Shown: positions 44,592-53,133, counted from the first letter of the stretch. The stretch is DNA of 64,000 nucleotides from Nocardioides ochotonae (GCF_011420305.2 NZ_CP061769.1:4017001-4081000); one strand, 5' to 3'. Program-made: numbers and translations. Notes: a model not told the origin generated them from the letters alone.

Positions 44592-45986
44592 TCAGGTCCG
44601 TGCGGCGGGGGCCGGGAGCCGCACCACGACCCGGGCACCGCCGGCCGGCGACGAGGTGATCGCGACGGTGCCGCCGTGGGCGGTCACGATCTCCCGGACG
44701 ATCGCCAGCCCGAGCCCGCTGCCGCCGGCATCGCGCGCGCGGGCCTCGTCGAGCCGCACGAACCGATCGAAGACCCGCTCCCGCTCCGCCTCGGGGATCC
44801 CGGGGCCGTCGTCCTCGACCACGAGCTCGACGTCCGGGTCCCGCCCGTCCTCGGCCCGCTCGCGGACCGCCAGCCGAACGGTCGTCTCGGCGTGCCGGAC
44901 GGCGTTGTCGACGAGGTTGCGCACCACCTGGCCCAGTGCGACGCCGTCGCCGCGCACACGTCCCGGCCCGATGCCGGAGGTGTCCACCTGGAGCCCGCCG
45001 CGGCGCACCCGGCGGGCCTCCGCCAGGGCGAGGTCGTCGAGGTCCACGTCGTACGGGGCGTGCGCGCCCGCGGCCTCGCCGGCCCGAGTGAGCACCAGCA
45101 GCTGCTCGACGAGGCGCTGCATGCGCCCGGACTCCTCGAGCACCGCCTCGGCGAGCTCGCCCTCGGGCAGCGCTCCCGGGTGGGCCTGGGCCACCTCGGC
45201 GGTCTGCCGGATGCTGGCCAGCGGCGAGCGCAGCTCGTGGGAGGCGTCGGCGACGAACCGCTGCTGACGCTCGCGCGAGCTCTCCAGCCGCTCGAGCATC
45301 TGGTTCATCGTGCGGGCCAGCCGGTGGATCTCATCGCGCGAGGGCGGCTCGGGGACCCGGCGGTCCAGCCGGTCCCCGGTGATCTGCTCGACCTCCTCCC
45401 GGATCCGCTCGACCGGCGCGAGCGCCCGGGTCGCCACCGCCCAGGTGGTGCCGCCGACGAGCAGCAGCACCAGCGGTACGCCGACCAGCAGCGGCGGGAG
45501 CAGCGCGGCGGTGGAGTCGTCGACGTCCTCCAGGGAGGCGGCCACGGACACGACGTACTCGCGGTCACCGACCTCGGCGTCCTCGGTGACCACGACGTAG
45601 GGCTGGTCGGCCCCCGGGAGCTCGGCCCGGTCGGTGCTCTGGCTCGGCAGCGGGCGGGAGAGCGGCTGGGAGGAGCTGGCCACCGTGCCGTCGGGGGCGA
45701 GCACCTGCCAGACCAGCTCGTCGGGCTCGTCGGGGTCCTCGGTGTCTTCGGGGTCCTCGGGGTCCTCGTCGGCCGTCCCCGAGTCCGGGAGCCCGGACGT
45801 CTCGATCTGGGTGACCAGGTCGGCGGCCCGCTGCTCCGCGCTGTTCTCCAGGCCCTCGCGCAGGGAGTCGCGCACCAGGAGCACCAGCACGGCCGCGCCC
45901 AGGGCCAGCACGACGGCGACCACGAGCACGGCGGCGGTCGTGGTCCGCACCCGCACCGACGCACGGGCCAGGCGGCGCTCAGCCAC
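44592..45986 (-). CDS. Sensor histidine kinase (EnvZ/BaeS-like)
   Basis: 464 residues. Helix 1 at about 17-38 and helix 2 at about 162-183 enclose an extracytoplasmic sensor that contains a striking acidic stretch, DEDPEDPEDTEDPDEPDE (residues 73-90). HAMP follows (ALAPVERIREEVEQITGDRL), then HisKA with the phosphorylated His250 in DASHELRSPLASI, and the ATPase domain with NLVDNAVRHA, DDGPGIP and GGSGLGLAIVREI. The acidic sensor might bind cations, which is inference. The start overlaps the response regulator stop by 8 bp, so the two are a coupled pair. Confidence 0.93.
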   Translation of the reverse strand: MAERRLARASVRVRTTTAAVLVVAVVLALGAAVLVLLVRDSLREGLENSAEQRAADLVTQIETSGLPDSGTADEDPEDPEDTEDPDEPDELVWQVLAPDGTVASSSQPLSRPLPSQSTDRAELPGADQPYVVVTEDAEVGDREYVVSVAASLEDVDDSTAALLPPLLVGVPLVLLLVGGTTWAVATRALAPVERIREEVEQITGDRLDRRVPEPPSRDEIHRLARTMNQMLERLESSRERQQRFVADASHELRSPLASIRQTAEVAQAHPGALPEGELAEAVLEESGRMQRLVEQLLVLTRAGEAAGAHAPYDVDLDDLALAEARRVRRGGLQVDTSGIGPGRVRGDGVALGQVVRNLVDNAVRHAETTVRLAVRERAEDGRDPDVELVVEDDGPGIPEAERERVFDRFVRLDEARARDAGGSGLGLAIVREIVTAHGGTVAITSSPAGGARVVVRLPAPAART

Positions 45987-46656
45987 CGTTGCTCGCCAAC
46001 CGGTAGCCCGCGCCCCGCACGGTCTGGATCGCCTCGCGACCGAAGGGCCGGTCCACCTTGTTGCGCAGGTGGCGGACGTAGACCTCCACGATGTTCGGGT
46101 CGCCGTCGAAGTCGACGTCCCAGACCGCGTCGAGGATCTGCCGCTTGGAGACGACGTCGCCGCGGTGGCGGGCCAGGAACGCGAGCAGCGAGAACTCCCG
46201 GGCGGTCAGCGCGATCTCCTCCTCGCCGCGCCAGACCCGCCGGGCGGCCGGGTCCACGCGGAGGTCGCCCGCCTCGAGCAGGGTGGGGCGCGGCCGTGCC
46301 CCGCGCCGGGCGACCGCGCGCAGCCGCGCGACGAGCACCGGGAACGAGAACGGCTTGGTCAGGTAGTCGTCGGCACCGGTGTCGAGCCCCTCGACCTGGT
46401 CCCACTCGCCGTCCTTGGCGGTGAGCATCAGCACCGGGGTCCAGTTCTGCTCCGCGCGCAGGGCCGCACAGACCCGGTAGCCGTTGATCCCCGGCAGCAT
46501 CAGGTCCAGCACGATCGCGTCGTAGTCGTGCTCGCGCGCCATCCACAACCCGTCGGTGCCGTCGTGGGCGACGTCGACCGCGAAGCCCTCGGCCTCCAGC
46601 CCCACCTTCAGCGAGCGTGCAAGCCGCACCTCGTCGTCGACGACGAGCACGCGCAT
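45979..46656 (-). CDS. OmpR/PhoB-family response regulator
   Basis: 225 residues. The receiver domain has the acidic pair VVDDE, the phosphorylated Asp51 in VLDLMLPG, the switch Thr in MLTAKD and the Lys of TKPFSF. The winged helix-turn-helix output domain (about 128-222) has LTAREFSLLAFLARHRGDVVSK, IVEVYVRHLRNKV and IQTVRGAGYRLA. It probably binds the TTCAG direct repeats found before its own gene and before the PepSY gene. Ribosome site GGAGG lies 8 bases upstream of ATG 46656. Confidence 0.94.
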   Translation of the reverse strand: MRVLVVDDEVRLARSLKVGLEAEGFAVDVAHDGTDGLWMAREHDYDAIVLDLMLPGINGYRVCAALRAEQNWTPVLMLTAKDGEWDQVEGLDTGADDYLTKPFSFPVLVARLRAVARRGARPRPTLLEAGDLRVDPAARRVWRGEEEIALTAREFSLLAFLARHRGDVVSKRQILDAVWDVDFDGDPNIVEVYVRHLRNKVDRPFGREAIQTVRGAGYRLASNGG

Positions 46657-46703
46657 GGGGAACCTCCGGACGATCAGGGACCGTCCATTCTTCCCGACGG
46701 CCG

Positions 46704-46719
46704 CTGAACCTGCGCTGAA
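46704..46719 (-). promoter_or_regulatory. Phased TTCAG pair before the response regulator gene
   Basis: Minus-strand TTCAGCGCAGGTTCAGCGGCC (46699-46719) holds two TTCAG units 11 bp apart, matching the PepSY promoter core. It lies 48 bp before the response regulator start, between the DUF305 stop and that gene, which suggests autoregulation. Confidence 0.55.
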
Positions 46720-46734
46720 GACGTGGCGCCGGGC

Positions 46735-47427
46735 TCAGTCGCCGGCGAGCATCGCCCGCATCGTGTCGACCTCGTCCTGCTGGGTGACCATCACCTCGGC
46801 CGCCATCTCGCTGACCCGCACGTCGGCACCGTCGCGGGCGACGTCGCCGCCCATCGCGATCGCGCCCTCGTGGTGGCGGATCATGCCCTCGAGGAACAGC
46901 CTGTCGAACTCCGCGCCGTCCGCCCGCTCGAGCGCCGCGAGCTGCTGGGGCGTGAGCATCCCCTGCATCTCGTTGTGCCCGTGCTCGCCGTGGTCGTACG
47001 ACGAGGGGTCCTCGTCGGTGCGCGGCACCTCCACGCCGCGCTCCTCCAGCCAACCGGCCATCGCCAGGATCTCGGGGCGCTGGGCCGCCTCGATCCGCTC
47101 CGCGAGGCGGCGCACGCGCGGGTCCGAGGCACGGGTCTCGGCCAGTTCCGACATCACCAGCGCCTGGGCGTGGTGCGGGATCATCATCTGCAGGAACGCG
47201 ACGTCGGCGTGGTTCCAGGGGTCCTCGACCTCGATGTCGTCGGGTCCCACGGTGCGCGCGGTCTCCCCCGGCTTCCCGGGCACGATCACGGTGAGATCGT
47301 CGGTGCCGGTGGTGCTCGCGGCGTCCGCCGGTGCCTGTTCGGTGTCCTCCGAGCACGCGGGGAGGAGCAGGAGGGCGCCGGTGAGTGCGGCGGCGTACAG
47401 GTAGATGCGCGGGGTTCCCGAGACCAC
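46735..47427 (-). CDS. DUF305 lipoprotein
   Basis: 230 residues from GTG 47427. The N-terminus is a lipoprotein signal (LYAAALTGALLLLPACSED, lipobox LPAC), so the mature protein is tethered outside the membrane. The DUF305 ferritin-like helical domain has the paired histidine motifs FLQMMIPHHAQALVMSELA and FLEGMIRHHEGAIAMGGD, plus AMAGWLEERG between them. DUF305 proteins are often found with copper or redox genes; the His/Met-rich helices could bind copper, but this is not shown. It is divergent from the LVIVD gene and upstream of the two-component genes on the same strand. Confidence 0.88.
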   Translation of the reverse strand: MVSGTPRIYLYAAALTGALLLLPACSEDTEQAPADAASTTGTDDLTVIVPGKPGETARTVGPDDIEVEDPWNHADVAFLQMMIPHHAQALVMSELAETRASDPRVRRLAERIEAAQRPEILAMAGWLEERGVEVPRTDEDPSSYDHGEHGHNEMQGMLTPQQLAALERADGAEFDRLFLEGMIRHHEGAIAMGGDVARDGADVRVSEMAAEVMVTQQDEVDTMRAMLAGD

Positions 47428-47501
47428 GTGGCGTCCTTGTCGAAGAGTGTCGAGGGGGTGTGCGGAGTTGTGACATCGGCGTGAATAGACCCGAAGGGAT
47501 C

Positions 47502-47531
47502 TTTACGCCGTGATCTGGGACACGGTATGAC
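47502..47531 (+). promoter_or_regulatory. Putative sigma-A-type promoter of the LVIVD gene
   Basis: TTTACG (47502-47507) and TATGAC (47526-47531) are separated by 18 bp and lie 55 bp before the start at 47586. The match is reasonable but unproven. Confidence 0.35.
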
Positions 47532-47585
47532 AGAGACGGGCGTCTGGGGAACAGGCACCTCCCCCCACGAAAGGTTCTCGGAACT

Positions 47586-49202
47586 ATGACCACACCACGT
47601 CGAGGCTCGAAACGCCTCAGCACCGGATGGCGGCAGCTCGCCGTAGGCGCGGCCGGCGCGCTCAGCCTGGCCCTGGCCCTCGCTGCCACGCCCGCGATCG
47701 CGCACGACGACGACCACGACGAGCCCGAGGTCGCGCAGACCACCGCAGACGGGTGCAGCGCGGAGGAGCGCAAGGAGCTCGCGGCGCTCGGCGACAACTT
47801 CGTCGCCGCCTGCGACATCGCCGGCAACGACTTCTCGATGCTGCGGACCCCCGCACGGGCACTCAAGCCCGGCGAGACCGACAGCAGCGACAACCTCTCC
47901 CTGGTCGCCAACATCCCCAAGCAGGGCGCCTTCGCCGACGTCTCGGCGCTCAACTCCGACCTGGCGTTCAAGGGCAAGTACGCCTTCGCGGGCAACTACA
48001 ACGGCTTCATGGTCTACGACGTCTCCCGGGCCAAGCACCCGCGGATCGTGAGCCAGGTCGTCTGCCCCGGCTCGCAGAACGACATCTCCGTCTACGGCGA
48101 CCTGCTGGTCCTCTCGGTGGACTCCAGCCGCAGCGACGACTCGTGCAGCAGCACGGCGCTCTCGGCGCAGCAGAAGGATGCCTGGGAGGGCATCCGCGTC
48201 TTCGACATCAGCGACCCGGAGTCCCCGCAGTACGTCGCCGCGGTCGAGACCGCCTGCGGCTCGCACACCCACACGCTGGCTCCGGACAAGCGCGGGCGCA
48301 ACCTCTTCGTGTACGTCTCGTCCTACTCCCCCAACGAGACCTTCCCCGACTGCCAGCCGCCGCACGACAAGATCAGCATCGTCAAGGTGCCGGTCAAGGA
48401 CCCCGGCTCCAGCTCGCTGGTCGCCGCACCGGTGCTCTTCCCCGACGGGGGCAACCCGGGTGAGGGCTACTCGCGCCCGACCACCGGCTGCCACGACATC
48501 ACGGCGTACCCCTCCAAGGACATCGCCGCCGGTGCCTGCATGGGTGACGGCATCCTGCTCGACATCTCCGACCGCGAGGCCCCGAGGGTGATCGACCAGG
48601 TCCGCGACGAGGAGAACTTCTCCTTCTGGCACTCCGCCACCTTCAACAACAAGGCGAACAAGGTCGTCTTCACCGACGAGCTCGGTGGCGGCGGCGCGCC
48701 GACCTGCAACCCGGAGACCGGGCGCACCAAGGGTGCCAACGCCATCTACGACATCGTCGGTGGCAAGAAGCCCGGCAAGCCCGGCAAGAAGGCCAAGAAG
48801 GCGGGCAAGGGCACCCCGCAGCTGGCGTTCCGCAGCTACTACAAGATCCCGCGTCCGCAGGCCGCGACCGAGAACTGCGTGGCCCACAACGGCTCGCTCA
48901 TCCCGGTCAAGGGCAAGGACATCATGGTGCAGGCCTGGTACCAGGGCGGCATCTCGGTCTTCGACTTCACCAACTCGCGCAAGCCGAAGGAGATCGCCTG
49001 GTTCGACCGCGGCCCCATCTCCGACACCGAGCTGGTGACCGGCGGATCGTGGTCGGCGTACTGGTACAACGGCCGCATCTACAGCAACGACATCCAGAAG
49101 GGCTTCGACGTCCTCGAGCTCGATGACGCCCGCGTCCGCAGCGCGAAGAAGGTCCGGATGGACGTCTTCAACCCGCAGTCGCAGCCCTACTACAACAACT
49201 GA
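47586..49202 (+). CDS. Secreted LVIVD-repeat beta-propeller protein
   Basis: 538 residues from ATG 47586 with GAAAGG upstream. A twin-basic signal peptide (RRGSKRLSTGWRQLAVGAAG then ALSLALALAATPAIAHDDD) leads to a mature N-terminus DDDHDEPEV that could bind metal. The rest has LVIVD-type repeats: YAFAGNYNGFMVYDVSRAKHP, ISVYGDLLVLSVDSS, GIRVFDISDPESPQYV, GILLDISDREAPRVI, and GISVFDFTNSRKPKEIAWF. Cysteine pairs suggest disulfides. A Lys/Gly/Pro-rich insertion (KKPGKPGKKAKKAGKG) is near residue 400. It is divergent from the DUF305 lipoprotein, a pairing seen in other actinobacteria. Function is unknown. Confidence 0.87.
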   Translation: MTTPRRGSKRLSTGWRQLAVGAAGALSLALALAATPAIAHDDDHDEPEVAQTTADGCSAEERKELAALGDNFVAACDIAGNDFSMLRTPARALKPGETDSSDNLSLVANIPKQGAFADVSALNSDLAFKGKYAFAGNYNGFMVYDVSRAKHPRIVSQVVCPGSQNDISVYGDLLVLSVDSSRSDDSCSSTALSAQQKDAWEGIRVFDISDPESPQYVAAVETACGSHTHTLAPDKRGRNLFVYVSSYSPNETFPDCQPPHDKISIVKVPVKDPGSSSLVAAPVLFPDGGNPGEGYSRPTTGCHDITAYPSKDIAAGACMGDGILLDISDREAPRVIDQVRDEENFSFWHSATFNNKANKVVFTDELGGGGAPTCNPETGRTKGANAIYDIVGGKKPGKPGKKAKKAGKGTPQLAFRSYYKIPRPQAATENCVAHNGSLIPVKGKDIMVQAWYQGGISVFDFTNSRKPKEIAWFDRGPISDTELVTGGSWSAYWYNGRIYSNDIQKGFDVLELDDARVRSAKKVRMDVFNPQSQPYYNN

Positions 49203-49220
49203 CCCACCCGTTCGACCCGG

Positions 49221-49254
49221 CCGGGCCGGCATCCCTCAGGGGGTGCCGGCCCGG
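49221..49254. terminator. Bidirectional terminator hairpin
   Basis: A 15-bp stem (CCGGGCCGGCATCCC with its partner, one T-G wobble) and 4-base loop lie 18 bp after the LVIVD stop and 23 bp from the stop of the convergent gene at 49277, so it could serve both. Confidence 0.7.
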
Positions 49255-49276
49255 TGCCGTGTGTCGAGGAGCCGGC

Positions 49277-49558
49277 TCAGGAGTAGCGGTGCGACTTCGC
49301 GGCGTGCCCCTGCTCGCGGGTGCAGGTGCGCCCGCTCATGTTGCGGTGCCCGCACAGCGCCTCGGCCCCCTCGGGGGTCTCGGCCGGCGTGGTGTCCTTC
49401 GCCTTGGTCGCCTTCGCCTTCGTGGCCTTGGCGGCTGGCTTCGCGGGGGCACCGGATGCGGGCACCGGGCGCCGGGCCGTCGTGCCGCTCCCGGCTGCCT
49501 TCTGCGCCGCCTCGTACTTCGCCTCGCGCATCGCTCGCAGCGCGTCCATCTTGCTCAT
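49277..49558 (-). CDS. Small basic protein with Cys/His-rich C-terminus, function unknown
   Basis: 93 residues. The N-terminus is a charged helix (MSKMDALRAMREAKYEAAQK), the middle is a Lys/Ala/Pro linker with AKATKAKATKAK, and the end, CGHRNMSGRTCTREQGHAA then KSHRYS, has two cysteines and three histidines arranged like a small zinc-binding knuckle. I do not recognise a named family; similar short C-terminal modules occur in other actinobacteria. No membrane segment. Role unknown. Confidence 0.6.
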   Translation of the reverse strand: MSKMDALRAMREAKYEAAQKAAGSGTTARRPVPASGAPAKPAAKATKAKATKAKDTTPAETPEGAEALCGHRNMSGRTCTREQGHAAKSHRYS

Positions 49559-49641
49559 CGTCGCCTCACGTGCTGAGCCTAGGCCTCGCCACCGACATCG
49601 CCCGTGCCGGGCTGCGGGCCACCTCTTGCTTGGATGTGCCC

Positions 49642-49731
49642 ATGACGCAGCGCGGCACGATCTTCACCCTGGGCGGCGGCGGGTTCTCCATGCCCGAGGT
49701 CCGCCCCGACCTCGACGTACGGCTGCTGTGA
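49642..49731 (+). pseudogene. Remnant of a peptidase E (S51) gene, N-terminus only
   Basis: A 29-residue frame beginning MTQRGTIFTLGGGGFSM, which matches the opening of peptidase E-like (type 1 glutamine amidotransferase-fold) proteins: a beta strand followed by the GGGGFSM loop. It then stops after DLDVRLL at 49729-49731, while intact proteins run to about 200-230 residues. The expected catalytic Ser/His region is absent because the convergent desaturase gene begins at 49775. Most likely a deletion remnant. Chance similarity cannot be ruled out with so few residues. Confidence 0.45.
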
Positions 49732-49774
49732 CGCAGGCCCCGGAAACAGCGGGTTGCCCAGGGATCGGGGCCGG

Positions 49775-51010
49775 TCAGGCCGCCTTCGCCAGCTTGCGCT
49801 CCTGCTGCTGCAGGCGGGCCTGGGCGGCGCGACGGACCTTGGCGCCCTTGGTGCTCATCGCCCAGAGCAGCTTGAGCTGCTGGGGGGCGTTCTTGACGTT
49901 GGTGGTGGCCAGCCAGCCGTTGGGCAGCGAGAGCCGGACGGCCTTGTGCCAGGCGCTCGCGACCTGAACGGGCAGCGGCGCCTCGTGGTAGTTCAGCTCG
50001 TACTTCGCGAACAGCGCCTTCACCTTCGGCGCGATCTCGGCGTACCGGTTCGAGGGCAGGTCCGGGAACAGGTGGTGCTCGATCTGGTGAGACAGGTTGC
50101 CGGTCATCACGTGCATGGCCTTGGAGCCGGAGATGTTGGCCGAGCCGAGCATCTGGCGCACGTACCACTCGCCGCGGGTCTCCTTCTCCGGGATCGCGTT
50201 GCGCTCGAAGGTCTCGACGCCCTCGGGGAAGTGACCGCACATGATCACCGAGTGCGACCACAGGTTGCGCACGAGGTTGGCGGTGAAGTTCGCGGCCAGG
50301 GTCGGCACGAACGAGCCGGTCGGGATCGACATCGCCGGGTGCACGAGGTAGTCCTTCGTGGCCTGCTTGCGGATCTTGCGCAGCGTGTTCTTGGCGTTCC
50401 TCTTGAACGTCTCGCTGCGGCGCTCCTTGGGGATGCGCAGGTTCTTGCCGAGCTCGAGGTCATAGGCGGCGATGCCGTACTCGAAGAAGCAGGCGTTGAT
50501 GAAGTTCAGCAGCGGCTGGGCGAGGTACATCGGGTGCCAGCGCTGGTCCTCGTCCATGCGCATGATGCCCCAGCCGAGGTCGTTGTCCTTGCCCACGATG
50601 TTGGTGTAGGTGTGGTGGACCTCGTTGTGGCTGTGCTTCCAGCCCTCGGCGGTGGAGGCGTTGTCCCACTCCCACGTCGTCGAGTGGATCTTCGGGTCGC
50701 GCATCCAGTCCCACTGGCCGTGCATGACGTTGTGGCCGATCTCCATGTTCTCGAGGATCTTGGCCACGCTCAGCCCGACCGTGCCGGCCACCCAGGCGGG
50801 CGGGAAGGCGCTGGCGAGCAGCACCGCGCGGGAGCCGAGCTCGAGGCGGCGCTGGAAGGCCACCATGCCGCGGATGTACGCCGCGTCGCTCTCGCCGCGC
50901 GACTCGAGGATGTCCTGGCGGATCGCGTCGAGCTCACGCCCGATGTCCTCGATGTCCTCGGGGCTCAGGTGGGCGATCGGGTTGACGGGCTTCTTGGTGA
51001 TGGCGGTCAT
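49775..51010 (-). CDS. Membrane fatty-acid desaturase (DesA3-like)
   Basis: 411 residues from ATG 51010 (MTAITKKPVNPIAHLSPED). Membrane desaturases use a di-iron centre held by three histidine boxes; all are present: GHNVMHGQW, HSHNEVHHTYTN and HQIEHHLFP. Hydrophobic segments flank the boxes. The protein resembles mycobacterial DesA3 (Rv3229c), a stearoyl-CoA delta-9 desaturase that makes oleate. The ferredoxin reductase gene lies 46 bp upstream on the same strand, like Rv3230c beside Rv3229c, and should supply electrons. The exact position of the double bond is inference. Confidence 0.92.
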   Translation of the reverse strand: MTAITKKPVNPIAHLSPEDIEDIGRELDAIRQDILESRGESDAAYIRGMVAFQRRLELGSRAVLLASAFPPAWVAGTVGLSVAKILENMEIGHNVMHGQWDWMRDPKIHSTTWEWDNASTAEGWKHSHNEVHHTYTNIVGKDNDLGWGIMRMDEDQRWHPMYLAQPLLNFINACFFEYGIAAYDLELGKNLRIPKERRSETFKRNAKNTLRKIRKQATKDYLVHPAMSIPTGSFVPTLAANFTANLVRNLWSHSVIMCGHFPEGVETFERNAIPEKETRGEWYVRQMLGSANISGSKAMHVMTGNLSHQIEHHLFPDLPSNRYAEIAPKVKALFAKYELNYHEAPLPVQVASAWHKAVRLSLPNGWLATTNVKNAPQQLKLLWAMSTKGAKVRRAAQARLQQQERKLAKAA

Positions 51011-51056
51011 CGCGGGACTCCTCGCAGTGGAGATCGTGTGGAGGTCGGGGGAACGG

Positions 51057-52166
51057 TCAGTGGTCGATGTGGCAGGGGCCGGCAGCGGCACTGATGCAGG
51101 TCTGGATGCGGACGCCGTCGCCCGGGGCGGCGGTGGTCACCTCTCCGTTGCGCAGGTCGCGCACGGCGCCCTCACGCAGCGGGAGCACGCAGCCGAAGCA
51201 GATGCCCATGCGGCACCCGCTCGGCATCAGTACGCCGGCGTCCTCGGCGGCGTCGAGGATCGTGGTGGCACCGTCCATCTCGACGGTGGTCCCGGAGCCG
51301 GTAAGGACGACCGAGCCGCCCTCCCCGGGGGTGATCATCTCGGTGCGGAAGCGCTCCACCGCCAGCGGCAGGCCGAGCGCGTCGTGGTGCTCGGCGAGCG
51401 CGTCGAGCAGCCCCGCCGGGCCGCAGGCGTACGTCGTGCGCTCGGCGAGGTCGGGGACCAGTGCGGCCAGGCCGCGCTCGGGGTCGGCGACCTCGAGGCG
51501 ACCGGTGACGGTGGTGTGCAGCTCGACGAGCCGGATCAGGCCGCGGTCGGCATACCCGCGGAGCTCGGCACCGAACAGCACCGCGTCCCGGGTCTGCGCG
51601 GAGTGCAGCAGCACGATGTCGGTGCGCACCGGCTCGGCGCGCGAGAACAGGTTGCGCAGCATGCCGATGACGGGGGTGATGCCCGAGCCGGCGGTGACGA
51701 GCAGCAGCTTGGCCGGGGCCGGGTCGCCGAGCACGAAGTCGCCCTCGGCCTGACCGAGCTGCACCATCGTCCCGGGGCGCATCCGGTGCACGAGGTGCGT
51801 GGAGACCGCGCCGCCCTCGATCGCCTTGACGGTGATGGAGATGCAACCGTCGGCGCGGGGTCCGTGGGTCAGCGAGTAGGTGCGCCACAGGCGCACGCCG
51901 TCGACCTCGACGCCGACGCGCACGAACTGCCCGGGCTGGTGGCCCGCCCAGTCCTTGCCCGGCTTGATCAGCAGGGTCGCGGAGCCGGCGGTCTCGGGGC
52001 GGACCTCGACGACCTTGCCGCGCAGCGGCGCGCCCGCGCGCAGCGGGTGGAAGACATCGAGGACGTCGTCGAGCTCGAGCGGCGTGACGGCTGCCTCGGC
52101 GACCCGCCGCAGGGTCCCGCGCAGGGACCTGGTGCGACCGGAACTGGGATCGGTGAGGCTGACCAT
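51057..52166 (-). CDS. Ferredoxin reductase with 2Fe-2S domain (desaturase partner)
   Basis: 369 residues. Domain order is a FAD-binding barrel (VDGVRLWRTYSLTHGPR, RxYS flavin motif), an NAD(P)-binding domain (LLLVTAGSGITPVIGMLRN, YACGPAGLLDALAEHH) and a C-terminal plant-type 2Fe-2S domain with CRMGICFGC and the last cysteine in IQTC. This is the layout of Rv3230c, which transfers electrons from NADPH to DesA3. An operator-like dyad lies 65 bp upstream of its start at 52166. Together with the desaturase it forms a two-gene operon for oleate production. Confidence 0.92.
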   Translation of the reverse strand: MVSLTDPSSGRTRSLRGTLRRVAEAAVTPLELDDVLDVFHPLRAGAPLRGKVVEVRPETAGSATLLIKPGKDWAGHQPGQFVRVGVEVDGVRLWRTYSLTHGPRADGCISITVKAIEGGAVSTHLVHRMRPGTMVQLGQAEGDFVLGDPAPAKLLLVTAGSGITPVIGMLRNLFSRAEPVRTDIVLLHSAQTRDAVLFGAELRGYADRGLIRLVELHTTVTGRLEVADPERGLAALVPDLAERTTYACGPAGLLDALAEHHDALGLPLAVERFRTEMITPGEGGSVVLTGSGTTVEMDGATTILDAAEDAGVLMPSGCRMGICFGCVLPLREGAVRDLRNGEVTTAAPGDGVRIQTCISAAAGPCHIDH

Positions 52167-52230
52167 AGAGCCATCCTCCGGCAGACGAGGTGCAAAGTCC
52201 TGTCCCTCGCACGTGAAGCGAGGCCGGTTT

Positions 52231-52249
52231 ATTGTTCGCTGAGAACAAT
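52231..52249. promoter_or_regulatory. Operator-like dyad ATTGTTC-N5-GAACAAT
   Basis: A perfect 7-bp inverted repeat in an AT-rich island that stands out from the surrounding GC-rich DNA. It lies 65 bp before the ferredoxin reductase gene and 143 bp before the divergent fasciclin gene. The form fits a TetR-type repressor of the desaturase operon. Confidence 0.55.
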
Positions 52250-52391
52250 GTTGTGCGAATCACGCCGCGGCCCCATCCGTCCACGCCACCGCCCCGAACA
52301 ACCCGTGAACCACCGCGGCGGCCGACCGACAGGCCCGGCGCCGTGCCTGAAGGACAACACCCATGTTCCGTCAACGGAGGGAAACCGCACC

Positions 52392-53057
52392 ATGAAGCGC
52401 ACCGTCTCCACCACGTTGAAGCTCGCCCTGAGCGGCGTGGTCACCGCAGCACTCGCCAGCACCGCCGTCATGCCCGCCGCCCACGCGGACACCGCGACCG
52501 AGCGGAAGGCCGGCAACAAGAGCCTGGCCAAGGTGCTCGCGGCCGACGGCACCAAGTTCGACAAGAACTGGAAGGACTTCGACATCCTCGAGAAGGGTGT
52601 GCTCGCGGTCCTCGACGCCAAGCCGCACAGCCCGGTCGCCCTCCTCACCCAGGGCGGCAAGCGGGCCACCGCCTTCCTGCCGACCGACGCGGCCTTCCGT
52701 GCGCTGGTCAAGGACATCGCCGGCTCCGCTCCCAAGACCGAGCGCGCGACGTTCAACGCGCTCGCCTCGGTCGCCGACGTCGACACCCTCGAGGCCGTGC
52801 TGCTCTACCACGTCGTCGCGGGCAAGACCCTGACCAGCAAGAAGGTCCTCGCCTCCGACGGCGCGAAGGTCACCACGGCGCTCGGCGGGACGATCAAGAT
52901 CGACGTCAGGGGCAAGGGCAAGAAGACCAAGGTCTTCCTGGTCGACCTCGACAAGGGCGACGCCAACCCGCAGGTGGTCCAGCTCGACATCAACAAGGGC
53001 AACAAGCAGATCGGCCACGGCATCAACCGGGTCCTGCGTCCGATCGACCTGCCCTGA
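52392..53057 (+). CDS. Secreted fasciclin-domain protein
   Basis: 221 residues from ATG 52392 with an AACGGAGG ribosome site upstream. A signal peptide (KLALSGVVTAALASTAVMPA, cleavage near AHA) is followed by one FAS1 domain with the landmarks ATAFLPTDAAFRALVKD (H1-type box), ADVDTLEAVLLYHVVAGKTL (the YH motif) and NGKNKQIGHGINRVLRPIDLP-like end. Fasciclin domains mediate adhesion or protein contacts outside the cell. The mature surface is Lys rich. No anchor is visible. Confidence 0.88.
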   Translation: MKRTVSTTLKLALSGVVTAALASTAVMPAAHADTATERKAGNKSLAKVLAADGTKFDKNWKDFDILEKGVLAVLDAKPHSPVALLTQGGKRATAFLPTDAAFRALVKDIAGSAPKTERATFNALASVADVDTLEAVLLYHVVAGKTLTSKKVLASDGAKVTTALGGTIKIDVRGKGKKTKVFLVDLDKGDANPQVVQLDINKGNKQIGHGINRVLRPIDLP

Positions 53058-53067
53058 TCCAGGGTTG

Positions 53068-53090
53068 AGCCCCAGGCTCGACGTGGGGCT
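53068..53090 (+). terminator. Small hairpin after the fasciclin gene
   Basis: AGCCCCA (53068-53074) pairs with TGGGGCT (53084-53090) 10 bp after the stop. Short stem and no T run, so only a modest terminator candidate. Confidence 0.45.
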
Positions 53091-53133
53091 GAAGACGGGG
53101 CGCGGCCTCCTCGGGCCACGTAGCGTCGTCCTC

